Origin: Sagittula sp. P11
GTDB lineage: Bacteria > Pseudomonadota > Alphaproteobacteria > Rhodobacterales > Rhodobacteraceae
Assembly (NCBI RefSeq): GCF_002814095.1
Contig: NZ_CP021913.1
Span: 1,116,001-1,180,000 of the forward strand
DNA: 64,000 nucleotides
Direction of reading: 5' to 3'
A model generated the notes under the pieces. The model was not told the DNA's origin. It ran no database searches and worked only from the letters and a program-made list of their open reading frames with translations. The translations under genes and the position numbers were made by a program. This document shows positions 52,140 through 61,158 of the stretch, piece after piece (the stretch's first letter is position 1; every line of letters begins with the position of its first letter).

Positions 52140-53765
52140 ATGGGCTGGCTGAAGGATGAAACCGGACTGGAACGCAACGCGGCGAATTACGTGCCGCTCA
52201 CGCCCCTGTCCTTCCTCAACCGGGCTGTCCAGATCTGGCCCGATCACCTGGCCGTCGTCTACGGCGCGCACCGCAAGACCTACGCTGAATATGCCGAACG
52301 GGTCAGCCGGCTGGCGTCCGGGCTGGCCGGGCTGGGTGTGGAGCCGGGCGACGTGGTCGCGACGATTCTCCCGAACATTCCCGCGCAGGTGGAGGCACAC
52401 TTCGCCGTGCCCGCCTGCGGGGCCGTGCTGAACGCGATCAACACGCGGCTGGACCCGGACACGGTCTCCTACATCCTCGATCATGGCGAGGCGAAGGTCG
52501 TGCTCTGCGACACGCAGTTCCTGCCGGTGCTGGCCGAGGCGCTCGACCGGATGGAGAACGAACCGCCGCAGGTCGTCGAAGTGCCCGACGACCATGCCGG
52601 GGTGCACCGCCATTCCGACTACCTGCAGTACGAGGACCTACTGACGAAGGGCGATCCCGGCTTTGCATGGATCATGCCGGAGGACGAGTGGGAGAGCATC
52701 GCGCTCAACTATACCTCGGGCACCACGGGCCGGCCAAAGGGCGTGGTCTACCACCACCGCGGCGCCTACCTGAACGCCATGGGACAGGTGTTGTCGTGGC
52801 GCATCGTGCTGCACCCGGTCTATCTGACCATCGTGCCGCTGTTCCACTGCAACGGCTGGTGCCACACGTGGATGATGCCGGCCGTCGGCGGCACCATCGT
52901 CTGCTGTCGGGACGTGAGGGCCGACTCGATCTTCAACGCCATCGCCGACGAGGGGGTGACCCACTTCGGCGGCGCGCCCATCGTGCTCAACACGCTGATC
53001 AACGCGCCCGAGGACCAGAGACGGGCATTCGACCATGTGGTCGAGGTCTTCACCGCCGGCGCACCGCCCGCGCCCGCCACGCTCGCCGCGATCGAGCCCA
53101 TGGGCTTCAACGTCACGCAGGTCTACGGCCTGACCGAGACCTACGGCCCCGGCACCGAATGCACCTGGCAGTCGAAGTGGGACCACATGGAAGGCGAGGC
53201 CCGCGCCGCCCAGAAGTCGCGGCAGGGCGTGGCGATGCCCTTCCTCGAACCGATGGACGTGCTTGACGATGACGGCGCGCCGATCCCGCGCGACGGCCAG
53301 GCCCGCGGAGAGATCGTGTTTCGCGGCAACGGCGTCATGAAGGGCTACCTGAAGAACCCGCGCGCCACGAAGGAGGCCTTCAAGGACGGGCTCTTCCACT
53401 CCGGCGACATCGCGGTGATGCACCCGGACAACTACCTGCAGATCGCCGATCGCGCGAAGGACATCATCATCTCCGGCGGCGAGAACATCTCGTCGGTGGA
53501 GGTGGAGGGGGTGCTGATGGCGCACCCGGCGGTGCTGCTGTGCGCGGTGGTGGCGAAGCCGGACGAGAAATGGGGTGAGGTGCCCTGCGTCTTCGTCGAG
53601 CTGAAGGACGGGCGGGAGGCGACGGAGGCCGACCTGATCGCCTTTGCCCGCGAGCGGCTGGCCGGGTTCAAGACCCCCAAGAAGGTGGTGTTCCAGGAAC
53701 TGCCGAAGACCTCGACCGGCAAGATCCAGAAGTTCGAACTGCGCGCTCTGGCGAAGGAGATGTGA
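52140..53765 (+). CDS. AMP-binding acyl-CoA synthetase (DmdB-like)
   Basis: A 541-residue acyl-CoA ligase. Motifs: P-loop NYTSGTTGRPKG, the long-loop region YGLTETYGPGT, the hinge motif HSGDIAVMHPD, IADRAKDIIISGGENISS, and the catalytic Lys in PKTSTGKIQKFEL near the C-terminus. The opening ANYVPLTPLSFLNRA is shared with the DmdB group (3-methylmercaptopropionyl-CoA ligase of roseobacters) and related medium-chain ligases. GGGAGGG precedes ATG 52140. It stands alone, with no dmdC/D neighbours, so medium-chain or methylmercaptopropionate activity cannot be separated. Confidence 0.85.
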   Translation: MGWLKDETGLERNAANYVPLTPLSFLNRAVQIWPDHLAVVYGAHRKTYAEYAERVSRLASGLAGLGVEPGDVVATILPNIPAQVEAHFAVPACGAVLNAINTRLDPDTVSYILDHGEAKVVLCDTQFLPVLAEALDRMENEPPQVVEVPDDHAGVHRHSDYLQYEDLLTKGDPGFAWIMPEDEWESIALNYTSGTTGRPKGVVYHHRGAYLNAMGQVLSWRIVLHPVYLTIVPLFHCNGWCHTWMMPAVGGTIVCCRDVRADSIFNAIADEGVTHFGGAPIVLNTLINAPEDQRRAFDHVVEVFTAGAPPAPATLAAIEPMGFNVTQVYGLTETYGPGTECTWQSKWDHMEGEARAAQKSRQGVAMPFLEPMDVLDDDGAPIPRDGQARGEIVFRGNGVMKGYLKNPRATKEAFKDGLFHSGDIAVMHPDNYLQIADRAKDIIISGGENISSVEVEGVLMAHPAVLLCAVVAKPDEKWGEVPCVFVELKDGREATEADLIAFARERLAGFKTPKKVVFQELPKTSTGKIQKFELRALAKEM

Positions 53766-53852
53766 TTTCGCCGTGCTGCGCACGCCGACCCGCGCGCTCC
53801 TGCGGAGCGCGGCCCTTGCCGTTGCCGAAGGGGTGAGGACTGACGTTGCAGC

Positions 53853-53877
53853 AGGTATTTGGACCAAGATGAAGGGG
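53853..53877 (+). repeat. Short dispersed motif, copy 2
   Basis: AGGTATTTGGACCAAGATGA followed by AGGGG lies in the 199-base gap after the acyl-CoA ligase. It matches the minus-strand copy at 11243-11266 in AGGTATTT and CCAAGATGAAGG, differing only in the 3-4 bases between. No gene or promoter is seen in the rest of this gap. Confidence 0.5.
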
Positions 53878-53964
53878 AGCGTCGTGCTTCCGGTGCTGGG
53901 GGCGCTGCGGGACGCAGGGTGGGCGGTCCCGGGCACGGGCCGGGGTTGGCCACCATGGCGTGCC

Positions 53965-54258
53965 TCAGGTTTCGAGGACGCTGTCCACCTCGGCCCACCC
54001 GCCGCCACGCCGGGCCAGATCGACCACCTTCACGACCTGCGTCTCGCGGGTTTCCCAGTACCACGGGTCGTTCAGGACGTGTTCCGGCAGCTTGTCCTTC
54101 ACGAAGTCCGGGCGGCGCTGCCGAACGATTTCGACCCGGTGGCGGTTGCTGATCGGCGGGGCGTTTCCCGACAGGACCTGCGCCCGCAGTTCCGCCTCGC
54201 GCGCCTTCAGGCGTCGCATTTGTGCGCGCAGCTGCGCCAGCTCGTCCACAGGATGCAT
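53965..54258 (-). CDS. Small coiled-coil protein
   Basis: A 97-residue cytoplasmic protein of unknown role. The N-terminal 30 residues (VDELAQLRAQMRRLKAREAE) form a clear heptad coiled coil; the rest contains NRHRVEIVRQRRPDF and a Trp-rich NDPWYWETRETQVVKVVDL. GGAGG precedes ATG 54258, and codon use is normal, so it is a real gene. It converges with the acyl-CoA ligase across the 199-base gap and diverges from the M48-like gene. It may be an adaptor, but nothing shows its partner. Confidence 0.7.
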   Translation of the reverse strand: MHPVDELAQLRAQMRRLKAREAELRAQVLSGNAPPISNRHRVEIVRQRRPDFVKDKLPEHVLNDPWYWETRETQVVKVVDLARRGGGWAEVDSVLET

Positions 54259-54393
54259 GGCCCGACCTCCGTTTCGGTCAGCTTGGCGCCGGCGCGGTTA
54301 AACCCGGGTTAAGCGCGGCCTTTCTCTCCAGATTGCACCTCTTGTGTGCACCGTGCTATCGTCCGCCGAAGCGAGAGGCAGAGCAGCGCCCGC

Positions 54394-55410
54394 ATGACAG
54401 CACTGAAGCAATTCCAGAGGCTCGAGGCCACCGGGCTGTGGCGCCCGGACCCGGACGCACAGCGGCGCGAGGTGATCGTTTCGCTTGGCGATGCGACCCT
54501 CACCATGAGCTCGACCTCCGGCGACATTCTCGCCCATTGGTCGCTGGGCGCCGTGACGCGGGCCAACGGCACGCAGGTGCCTGCCATCTACCATCCCGAC
54601 AGCGACCCGGACGAGACGCTGGAACTGCCGGCGGACGAGACCGACATGATCGCCGGACTGGACCGCGTACTGCGTGCCATCGACCGGCGACGTCCGCGCC
54701 CCGGCAAGCTGCGCTTCTACCTGACCGGCGCCTTCTTCGTGGCGCTGGCCGCCGGGGCGATCTTCTGGCTGCCCGATGCCCTCGAACGCTATGCCACGAC
54801 GGTTGTGCCCCCGGTCAAACGGGCAGAGATCGGCGCCAACCTTCTGACCCATATCACCCGCCTGACGGGGCAGCCGTGCAACACGCCCGACGCGCGCGAA
54901 CCGCTCAAGCGGTTCTCGCAGCGCATCCAGTCGTCGGGCAGCGTGGTGATCGTGCCGGGCGGCGGGTTCACCAGCACGCATCTGCCGGGCGGCATCGTGC
55001 TCCTGCACCGCCGCGTGGTGGAAGACCACGAGGATCCGGACGTGGCCGCGGGCTTTGCGCTGGTCGAGGCCGCCCGCGCCCGTGCCAGCGACCCGCTGGC
55101 CGAACTGCTCGACTGGGCGGGGCTGGCGGCATCGCTGAAATTGCTGACCACCGGCAGCCTGCCGGACTCAGGCCTTTCGGACTACGCCGAGTACATCATG
55201 ACCCGCCCCGTAAGGGCCCCGGATGCCGCGCGATTGCTGCCCGCCTTCGCCGAAGCCGAACTGCGCAGCACGCCCTATGCCTACGCCATCGACATCACCG
55301 GCGAGTCCACGCTGGCCCTGATCGAGGCGGACCCGATGCGCGCCACCGGCAGCCGCACCGTCCTGTCGGATGCAGACTGGGTGCGATTGCAGGGCATCTG
55401 CGGGTCCTGA
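54394..55410 (+). CDS. M48-like membrane protein lacking the HExxH site
   Basis: A 338-residue protein with a cytoplasmic N-terminal part, one membrane segment (about 106-126) and a C-terminal part with the feel of an M48 peptidase: TSTHLPGGIVLLHRRVVEDH (residues 194-213) resembles the M48 LPGG-strand, and the following helix has ALVEAARA (222-229) where active members have HExxH. The zinc ligands are absent, so an inactive or non-peptidase relative is likely. The start at ATG 54394 has only a weak GAGAGG site. Function unknown; the M48 link is inferred from pattern alone. Confidence 0.5.
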   Translation: MTALKQFQRLEATGLWRPDPDAQRREVIVSLGDATLTMSSTSGDILAHWSLGAVTRANGTQVPAIYHPDSDPDETLELPADETDMIAGLDRVLRAIDRRRPRPGKLRFYLTGAFFVALAAGAIFWLPDALERYATTVVPPVKRAEIGANLLTHITRLTGQPCNTPDAREPLKRFSQRIQSSGSVVIVPGGGFTSTHLPGGIVLLHRRVVEDHEDPDVAAGFALVEAARARASDPLAELLDWAGLAASLKLLTTGSLPDSGLSDYAEYIMTRPVRAPDAARLLPAFAEAELRSTPYAYAIDITGESTLALIEADPMRATGSRTVLSDADWVRLQGICGS

Positions 55411-55423
55411 TTTTCAACCCCTG

Positions 55424-55463
55424 AAAAGCGAGAGGCCCGGGCACCCCCATGCCCGGGCCTCTC
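55424..55463 (-). terminator. Terminator of the SPOR-domain gene
   Basis: GAGAGGCCCGGGCA (55430-55443) pairs perfectly with TGCCCGGGCCTCTC (55450-55463), a 14-base stem with a 6-base loop. On the minus strand it is followed by GCTTTTCA, so it ends the minus-strand gene at 55506; as a strong hairpin it may also affect the convergent plus-strand gene. Confidence 0.88.
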
Positions 55464-55505
55464 TGAAGCCGTCCGTTCCGAACGGGCTTGTGTCTCAGGT
55501 CCGGC

Positions 55506-56828
55506 TCAGCGGACGTAGGCCTGCGTGTAGCCGCTGCGGTGCACCGCGGCGAGCGCTGCGTTCACGGCAACATCGGTGCCGTAGGGACCGACGCGCAGCC
55601 GCTGCACGGACTGGCCGCGGTGCGTGACGTTGGCCGCCTGCACCGGGAACCCTGCCGCCGCCAGCCGGGCAGAGGCCGCAGCCGCCTTGTCGCTGGTGGT
55701 GAAGACGCCGATCTCCACGAAGCCGCCGCCGGATGCGCCCGCGTTGCCGCGCGTGGACAGGACATCGGTGCGGTACGGTGCCTGCGCCGCGTAGGCGATC
55801 TGCACGTCGACCGGCGGATAGGTCTGGTTCGCGACGTAGGCGATGTCCGGTGCCTTCACCTCATGCCGGTAGCGCGCTGTCCAGAGGTTCTTCGGGAACG
55901 GCTGGCGCTTGTTCGCCTGAGAGATAAGGCGGCGCGGCACCTGGTTGGACCAGATCTGCTGGGTCGCCTGATGACCCGCCACCGTCTGGATCGCCCGGTA
56001 GGGGTTCAGCCGGTCGTCTTCCCAGGCAGGCTTGTACCCCGCCGGGATCGAGGCGATCTGCGTGTCGCGGCTTTCATACACGTGGCGCGGGACGATACGC
56101 GTATCGGGCGCCAGCGAAGACCCCTGCCACGAATTGCGGTTGTAGTAGACGTTCTTGCCAGCGGTCGGCGCTTCGCCGCGGCGGATCTCGGTCACATGCG
56201 GCGCGCTCTGGGGCCCGCAACGGACGGAGACCGTCCGGTTGCCGACACGGCGCGTCGTCTTGCCGGCGAGGCAGGCTTCGCGCGCCGGAACCACGACCCG
56301 CGTGCTGGCCGGCGCGACGGTGCGGACCGTCGTCGTCGGCACGGGGCGCACGATGCGCGGCGGCTCCGCCGTCACCGGCTTCGACGCGGGTGCCATGACC
56401 ACGCGCGGTGCAGGTGCGTAATTCGGCACGGTCGCCGTCGTGCTGCGCACCACCCTGCGCGGTGCTGTCGCGGCCGGCGCAGGCGCTGCCGCCACGGGTG
56501 CGGCCGCCGGCGGGGTGTCCACCGTGATCTGCACCGGAGGCGGTGCGCCCGGCGTGCGGACCGTTGCCGCAGCCGTCACGTTGCCGCCCATGGTCGGTGT
56601 CTGTCCGCAGATCGGTTTGCGCTGCCGCGTGACGCGCGGCACCCATGTGACGTTGCCGTCAAATCCCGCGCGTACGAACACGCAGCCGTCATTGTCCACG
56701 AATTGCTTGCCCGTGTAGCTGGCAGGCGGAAAGTTCGCCGGAATCTGGCCCTGCGCGCTGGCAGTCTGCGCAAAGCCCGCAAAATTGGACACAATAATGG
56801 CGTAGACCGCCAGTTTCTTTAACGTCAT
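55506..56828 (-). CDS. Exported SPOR-domain protein
   Basis: A 440-residue exported protein. Signal peptide: MTLKKLAVYAIIVSNFAGFA then QTASA (cleavage near residue 25). The middle (about 90-190) is a Pro/Ala/Val/Arg-rich low-complexity tether. The C-terminal 75 residues are a SPOR domain: GGGFVEIGVFTTSDKAAAAS, then AAGFPVQAANVTHRG and VQRLRVGPYG, the last a strong SPOR signature for binding denuded glycan at the division site. Start ATG 56828 has GGGGGCAG upstream. A terminator follows. It probably acts in septal cell-wall processing or its sensing. Confidence 0.82.
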   Translation of the reverse strand: MTLKKLAVYAIIVSNFAGFAQTASAQGQIPANFPPASYTGKQFVDNDGCVFVRAGFDGNVTWVPRVTRQRKPICGQTPTMGGNVTAAATVRTPGAPPPVQITVDTPPAAAPVAAAPAPAATAPRRVVRSTTATVPNYAPAPRVVMAPASKPVTAEPPRIVRPVPTTTVRTVAPASTRVVVPAREACLAGKTTRRVGNRTVSVRCGPQSAPHVTEIRRGEAPTAGKNVYYNRNSWQGSSLAPDTRIVPRHVYESRDTQIASIPAGYKPAWEDDRLNPYRAIQTVAGHQATQQIWSNQVPRRLISQANKRQPFPKNLWTARYRHEVKAPDIAYVANQTYPPVDVQIAYAAQAPYRTDVLSTRGNAGASGGGFVEIGVFTTSDKAAAASARLAAAGFPVQAANVTHRGQSVQRLRVGPYGTDVAVNAALAAVHRSGYTQAYVR

Positions 56829-56928
56829 GTCTGCCCCCACAGATGTGACTCGCACAATGCAATCTCAGCTTTGACCTGTAAAGCTTTGAGAACATTGCTT
56901 TCGCTAAATTTCCACTGGACTCCTGTGG

Positions 56929-56954
56929 ATAAACAAGCGGTTGTGGCCGCTTGT
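56929..56954 (-). terminator. Terminator of the nucleoside-salvage operon
   Basis: ACAAGCGG (56933-56940) pairs with CCGCTTGT (56947-56954) around a 6-base loop. On the minus strand the stem is followed by TTTAT. It lies 53 bases past the upp stop. Confidence 0.7.
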
Positions 56955-57006
56955 CGCAGAATCGCCTTATTTTGGGGGCTGTAACAAGGTTCAGCTTGGA
57001 AACGGA

Positions 57007-57639
57007 CTATTTCGTCCCGAACATCCGATCGCCCGCGTCGCCCAGTCCGGGAACGATATAGCCCTTCTCGTTCAACCTCTGATCGAGCGCGGCGGTCACG
57101 ACAGGCACGTCAGGATGCGCTTCCTGCATCCGCGCCACACCTTCGGGCGCCGCCAGAAGGCACAGGAAGCGAATCTCCTTCGCGCCCGCGGCCTTCACCA
57201 GGTCGACCGCCGCGGCCGAGGAATTGCCCGTCGCCAGCATCGGGTCGACGAGGATGGTCACCCGATCCTCCATGTTGGCGGGCAGCTTGTTGTAATACTG
57301 GACCGGCTGCAGCGTTTCCTCGTCGCGGTAGAGGCCGATGAAGCCCACCCGTGCGGCCGGGATCAGCTCCAGAATACCGTCGAGCAGACCGTTGCCCGCC
57401 CGCAGGATCGACACCAGCGCCAGCTTCTTGCCCTCGATCATCGGCGCGTCCATCTCGCACAGCGGCGTCTCGATACGCACGTTTGTGAGCGGCAGATCGC
57501 GCGTGACCTCGTAGGCCAGGAGGTGGCTGATTTCCCGCAGGAGCTGGCGGAAGGACGCGGTGGAGGTGTCCTTGTTGCGCATGATCGACAGCTTGTGCTG
57601 CACCAGCGGGTGATCGACGACGGTCAGGTGTTGGGTCAT
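57007..57639 (-). CDS. upp: Uracil phosphoribosyltransferase
   Basis: A 210-residue cytoplasmic enzyme that makes UMP from uracil and PRPP. It opens [20 protein letters not shown], a strong UPRTase signature. Further on are [30 protein letters not shown], the PRPP motif [19 protein letters not shown] and the C-terminal [17 protein letters not shown]. Length is normal. ATG 57639 overlaps the add stop by 4 bases, with GGAG upstream. It is the last gene of the operon and recovers uracil from the thymidine/uridine phosphorolysis step. Confidence 0.95.
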   Translation of the reverse strand: MTQHLTVVDHPLVQHKLSIMRNKDTSTASFRQLLREISHLLAYEVTRDLPLTNVRIETPLCEMDAPMIEGKKLALVSILRAGNGLLDGILELIPAARVGFIGLYRDEETLQPVQYYNKLPANMEDRVTILVDPMLATGNSSAAAVDLVKAAGAKEIRFLCLLAAPEGVARMQEAHPDVPVVTAALDQRLNEKGYIVPGLGDAGDRMFGTK

Positions 57640-58661
57640 TTCGGCTCCAGTCTTTTCAGGACCGCGTCGCGCGTGGCCGCATCGCAGAAGGCGGCGTCGA
57701 GCGCGGTCCGGTTCAGCTCCTCGAACACCTCTTCGTCCCAATGGAAGGTCTTCGCAAGGTCTTCGAACTCCCGGCGCATCGTGGTGTGGAAGAATGGCGG
57801 ATCATCGGTCGAAACCGTGACCTTCACGCCCGCATCGCGCAGTTTGGCGATGGGATGCGCGGCGAGCGAGGGGAACACCCCGAGGAACACGTTGGAGCCC
57901 GGACAGACCTCCAGCACGATCTCGCGCTCGGCCAGCATGTCCACCAAGGCGCGGTCGCCCCAGGCGCGGACGCCGTGGCCGATGCGTTCGACGCCCAGGT
58001 CCTCGACCGCCTCGCGCACCTCCTGCGGGCCGTTCCATTCGCCGGCGTGGCTGGTCAGCCGCAGCCCCGCCTCCCGCGCGCAGTCGAAGGCCCAGGCGAA
58101 GTCGCGCTGCTTGCCCTTCTTCTCGTCCCCGGCAAGACCGAAGCCGGTCAGCCAGTCGCCCGCCGTCTCGGCCGCGCAAAGCGCTGTCTGCCGGGCCTTG
58201 TCGGGACCGAAATGACGGATCGCCGTGACGATGCCGCGCAGTGTGATGCCCAGGTCGCGCTCCGCCGCCTCCGCGGTTTCGCGGATCGCCAGCAGGTAGT
58301 CCTTCCACGCCGACACGTCGCCGCCACCGCAGAAGTCGGGGCTGAGGAAGGTCTCCGAATAGACCACGCCCTTGGCGGCGCTTTCCTCCAGCACCGCGCG
58401 GCAGAGCCGGGCGAAGTCCTCGGGCGTCTTCAGGACCGAGGTCGCGGCCTCGTAGACCTCGAGGAAGTGCCAGAAGTCGCGATAGTCGTAGGAGCCGTCC
58501 GGCCGGAAGACCCGGCTCAGGTCGACCTTCTTTTCCTTCGCAAGCCCGCGGATGAACGACGGCGGCGCCGCGCCCTCGAAATGCAGGTGCAGCTCGACCT
58601 TCGGCATCTTCCCGATGCGGTCGAGGGTCTCCTCGTCCGCGCGCCAATCCGGATCTTTCAC
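57636..58661 (-). CDS. add: Adenosine deaminase
   Basis: A 341-residue zinc enzyme converting adenosine or deoxyadenosine to inosine. The metal/substrate motif [13 protein letters not shown] lies near residue 20, [16 protein letters not shown] holds the catalytic Glu and a zinc His, RIGHGVRAW follows, and VSTDDPPFF carries the last zinc-binding Asp. The start is GTG 58661, chosen because AAGGAG sits six bases upstream and the GTGA overlaps the deoB stop; an ATG at MPKVEL would drop conserved-length sequence. Translationally coupled to deoB and upp. Confidence 0.92.
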   Translation of the reverse strand: MKDPDWRADEETLDRIGKMPKVELHLHFEGAAPPSFIRGLAKEKKVDLSRVFRPDGSYDYRDFWHFLEVYEAATSVLKTPEDFARLCRAVLEESAAKGVVYSETFLSPDFCGGGDVSAWKDYLLAIRETAEAAERDLGITLRGIVTAIRHFGPDKARQTALCAAETAGDWLTGFGLAGDEKKGKQRDFAWAFDCAREAGLRLTSHAGEWNGPQEVREAVEDLGVERIGHGVRAWGDRALVDMLAEREIVLEVCPGSNVFLGVFPSLAAHPIAKLRDAGVKVTVSTDDPPFFHTTMRREFEDLAKTFHWDEEVFEELNRTALDAAFCDAATRDAVLKRLEPK

Positions 58662-59869
58662 AGGAAACTCCTTCCCGGCCCCTGCGAAGGGACCCCAAGA
58701 TGTGCCGCGATGCTGGCCGCGACATCGGCAAAGCCCACCTGCCCGATCTCGCCCGCACCGCGCCCGGCGATCAGAACCGGCACCCGTTCGCGCGTGTGGT
58801 CTGTGCCGGTCCAGGTCGGATCGTTGCCATGGTCGGCGGTGATGACCAGCATGTCGCCGTCCTTCAGCTTCGGCAGTAGGTGCCCGATGCCTGCATCGAA
58901 CCATTCGAGGTGCCGCGCATAGCCCGACACGTTGCGGCGGTGGCCGTAGAGCGAGTCGAACTCGACGAAGTTGGCGAAGGTGAACGACCGGTCAGGCATC
59001 GTCTCGACCGCGTCGTTCAGGTGCTCCATCAGCACGTCATCCGCCCCCTTGGCCACGGTGTCGATCCCGGTCATGGAGAAGATGTCGCCGATCTTGCCGA
59101 TGGCATGGACCGCACGGCCCGCGTCCTGCACCCAGTTGGTCAGCACCGGCCGGGGCGGCAGAATGGCATAGTCGTGGCGGTTGGTGGTGCGCGTGTAGTT
59201 CCCCGCCTCGCCCACGAAGGGCCGCGCGATCACCCGCCCCACCTTCATATCGTGCAGGATGGGGGCCAGCCGTTCGCAAAGGTCGTACAGCCGGTCGAGG
59301 CCGAAGTGCGCCTCGTGCGCGGCGATCTGGAACACGCTGTCAGCGGAGGTGTAGCAGATGGGCCGTCCCGTGCGGACGTGCTCTTCCCCGAAGCGCTCGA
59401 TCATCACCGTGCCGGAGCCGTGGCAGTTCGCGAGGATGCCGTCGGTCCCGGCGATCTCGCAGACCTTCGCGGTCAGGTCCTCGGGGAAGGCCGGCACGGT
59501 GTCGGGGAAGTAGGTCCAATCCCACGGCACCGGCAGACCGGCGAGTTCCCAGTGGCCGGAGGGCGTATCCTTGCCCTGCGAGACCTCGGTCGCCGCGCCC
59601 CATGTCCCGACAGGCGGGGTGGCCCGAAGGCCCACCCTACCCCCGCCGCTTGCAAGGTCGGCGGCATGGAACAGACCGAGCCCCGCAAGCACGGGCAGCG
59701 AGAGCGGGCCGCTCCGCCCGTCTTCGGCCTCGCCGCGCGCGCAGGCGTCGAAGATGTGGCCGAGCGTGTCGGCGCCGGTGTCGGGCACACCGTTGTTGAA
59801 GAAGTCCGCCGCGTCCGGCGCGCCGCCGATGCCCACGGAATCCATCACCACGAGGAAGGCGCGGGTCAT
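58658..59869 (-). CDS. deoB: Phosphopentomutase
   Basis: A 403-residue alkaline-phosphatase-fold enzyme moving phosphate between C1 and C5 of (deoxy)ribose. It opens RAFLVVMDSVGIGGAPDA (metal Asp), then GADTLGHI, GKDTPSGHWELAG with the phosphorylated Thr, and late TADHGNDPTWTGTDHTRE (metal ligands). An unusual feature is a REP-like stem-loop (59616-59640) inside the coding region, read in frame as RVGLRATPPV, in a variable loop just before the active-site GKDT. GGAGCGGG precedes ATG 59869. Overlaps deoA and add by 4 bases each. Confidence 0.93.
   Translation of the reverse strand: MTRAFLVVMDSVGIGGAPDAADFFNNGVPDTGADTLGHIFDACARGEAEDGRSGPLSLPVLAGLGLFHAADLASGGGRVGLRATPPVGTWGAATEVSQGKDTPSGHWELAGLPVPWDWTYFPDTVPAFPEDLTAKVCEIAGTDGILANCHGSGTVMIERFGEEHVRTGRPICYTSADSVFQIAAHEAHFGLDRLYDLCERLAPILHDMKVGRVIARPFVGEAGNYTRTTNRHDYAILPPRPVLTNWVQDAGRAVHAIGKIGDIFSMTGIDTVAKGADDVLMEHLNDAVETMPDRSFTFANFVEFDSLYGHRRNVSGYARHLEWFDAGIGHLLPKLKDGDMLVITADHGNDPTWTGTDHTRERVPVLIAGRGAGEIGQVGFADVAASIAAHLGVPSQGPGRSFL
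59616..59640. repeat. REP-like stem-loop, copy B, inside deoB
   Basis: On the minus strand: GTAGGGTGGGCCTTCGGGCC then ACCCC. The stem pairs 59617-59625 with 59629-59637 around a 3-base loop, with one mismatch. It matches the copy at 26112-26136 at 20 of 25 positions, and four of the five differences are two compensatory pairs. It is translated in frame within deoB without a stop. Confidence 0.65.
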
Positions 59870-61158
59870 GCTACCCGCTCCAGCACCGCGTCGCGCGGCT
59901 TGGGCGCGTCGCCGTAAACGATGGCCGCGCGCACGGCTGCCGCCGCGCGGTCGGCCTGCCCTTCGCGGGCGGCGTGCACGCGGGCCAGCGGTTGCCCCTT
60001 CTCGACCCGCTGACCCAGCCGGACGACCTCGGTCAGGCCCACTGCCGGGTTGACCTCGTCCGTCTCCACCCGCCGTCCACCGCCGAGGTCGACCACCGTC
60101 AGACCGAGCGCCTCGCCATCGATGGCGGCAACAATCCCGCTTTCGCGCGCCGTGACCTCCTGGATCACCGGGGCCTCCGGCAGGAAGCGGCGCCAGTCCT
60201 CGACGAAACTGAGCGGCCCGCCGAGCGCATAGACCATCTGGCCGAACCGCTCTGCCGCGGCACCGCTGTCGAGCGATGCCTCAAGCCGTGCCGTGCCGTC
60301 CTGCACACCCGCCGTCGCCAGCAGCTCGGCCCCGAGCGCCACGGACAGCTCGCGCAGCGGCCCCTTTAGCGCGCCGGTCAGCACCTCCATGCTGATATCG
60401 ACCTCCAGCGCGTTGCCGAGCGAGGGCACCAGCGGCTGCGACATGTCGGTGAGGAGCGCCGTTGTGGGGCACCCGGCAGCGTTCGCCGTGCCGACCAGCG
60501 CCTGCGCCAGCGCGCGCGCCTCCTCCGGTGTCTTCATGAACGCGCCGGAGCCGCACTTCACGTCCAGCACCAGCGCCTGCAACCCCGCCGCCAGCTTCTT
60601 CGACAGGATCGAGGCGGTGATGAGGTCGAGACTCTCGACCGTGCCCGACACGTCGCGGATGGCGTATAGGCGCTTGTCGGCCGGTGCGATGTCCGCGCTG
60701 GCCGAGACGATGGCGCACCCCACTTCGGCCACGATGGCGCGCAAGCGGTCCTCGTCAGGGGACACCGAATAGCCGGGGATCGCCTCCAGCTTGTCGAGCG
60801 TGCCGCCCGTGTGGCCCAGCCCCCGGCCCGAGATCATCGGCACGTAGACGCCGCAGCACGCCAGCATCGGCGCCAGCACCAGCGACACGCAATCGCCCAC
60901 GCCGCCGGTCGAATGCTTGTCGACCACCGGACCCGGCAGGTCCCAGTCCAGCACGCGCCCCGAATCCCGCATGGCCAGCGTCAGCGCGACGCGCCCCGCC
61001 TCCGACAGGCCGCGCAGGCAGATGCCCATGGCAAAGGCCCCGCCCTGCGCCGCGCTCACCGTGCCATCGGCCAGCCCCTGCGCAAACCACGCGAGGTCGC
61101 GGGCAGAGGGCTCCTCTCCCCGCCTCAGATGGGCGATGACGGCGCGCGCGTCGCTCAT
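59866..61158 (-). CDS. deoA: Thymidine phosphorylase
   Basis: A 430-residue pyrimidine nucleoside phosphorylase. It has the N-terminal helical domain (VIAHLRRGEEPSARDLAWFA), the phosphate-site motif VVDKHSTGGVGD, MISGRGLGHTGGTLDKLEAI (the family signature), LDVKCGSGAFMKT, and a C-terminal beta/alpha domain ending GQPLARVHA. Length is normal. GGGAGG precedes ATG 61158, which overlaps the cdd stop; its own stop overlaps the deoB start. It yields thymine/uracil and (deoxy)ribose-1-phosphate for DeoB. Confidence 0.95.
   Translation of the reverse strand: MSDARAVIAHLRRGEEPSARDLAWFAQGLADGTVSAAQGGAFAMGICLRGLSEAGRVALTLAMRDSGRVLDWDLPGPVVDKHSTGGVGDCVSLVLAPMLACCGVYVPMISGRGLGHTGGTLDKLEAIPGYSVSPDEDRLRAIVAEVGCAIVSASADIAPADKRLYAIRDVSGTVESLDLITASILSKKLAAGLQALVLDVKCGSGAFMKTPEEARALAQALVGTANAAGCPTTALLTDMSQPLVPSLGNALEVDISMEVLTGALKGPLRELSVALGAELLATAGVQDGTARLEASLDSGAAAERFGQMVYALGGPLSFVEDWRRFLPEAPVIQEVTARESGIVAAIDGEALGLTVVDLGGGRRVETDEVNPAVGLTEVVRLGQRVEKGQPLARVHAAREGQADRAAAAVRAAIVYGDAPKPRDAVLERVA

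Noticed and set aside
56924-56932. Perfect DnaA-box 9-mer (TTATCCACA on the minus strand)
   Set aside because: Only one copy, inside the terminator region of the nucleoside operon. A specific 9-mer is expected about 0.5 times by chance in 64 kb on two strands, and no origin-type gene or box cluster is near.
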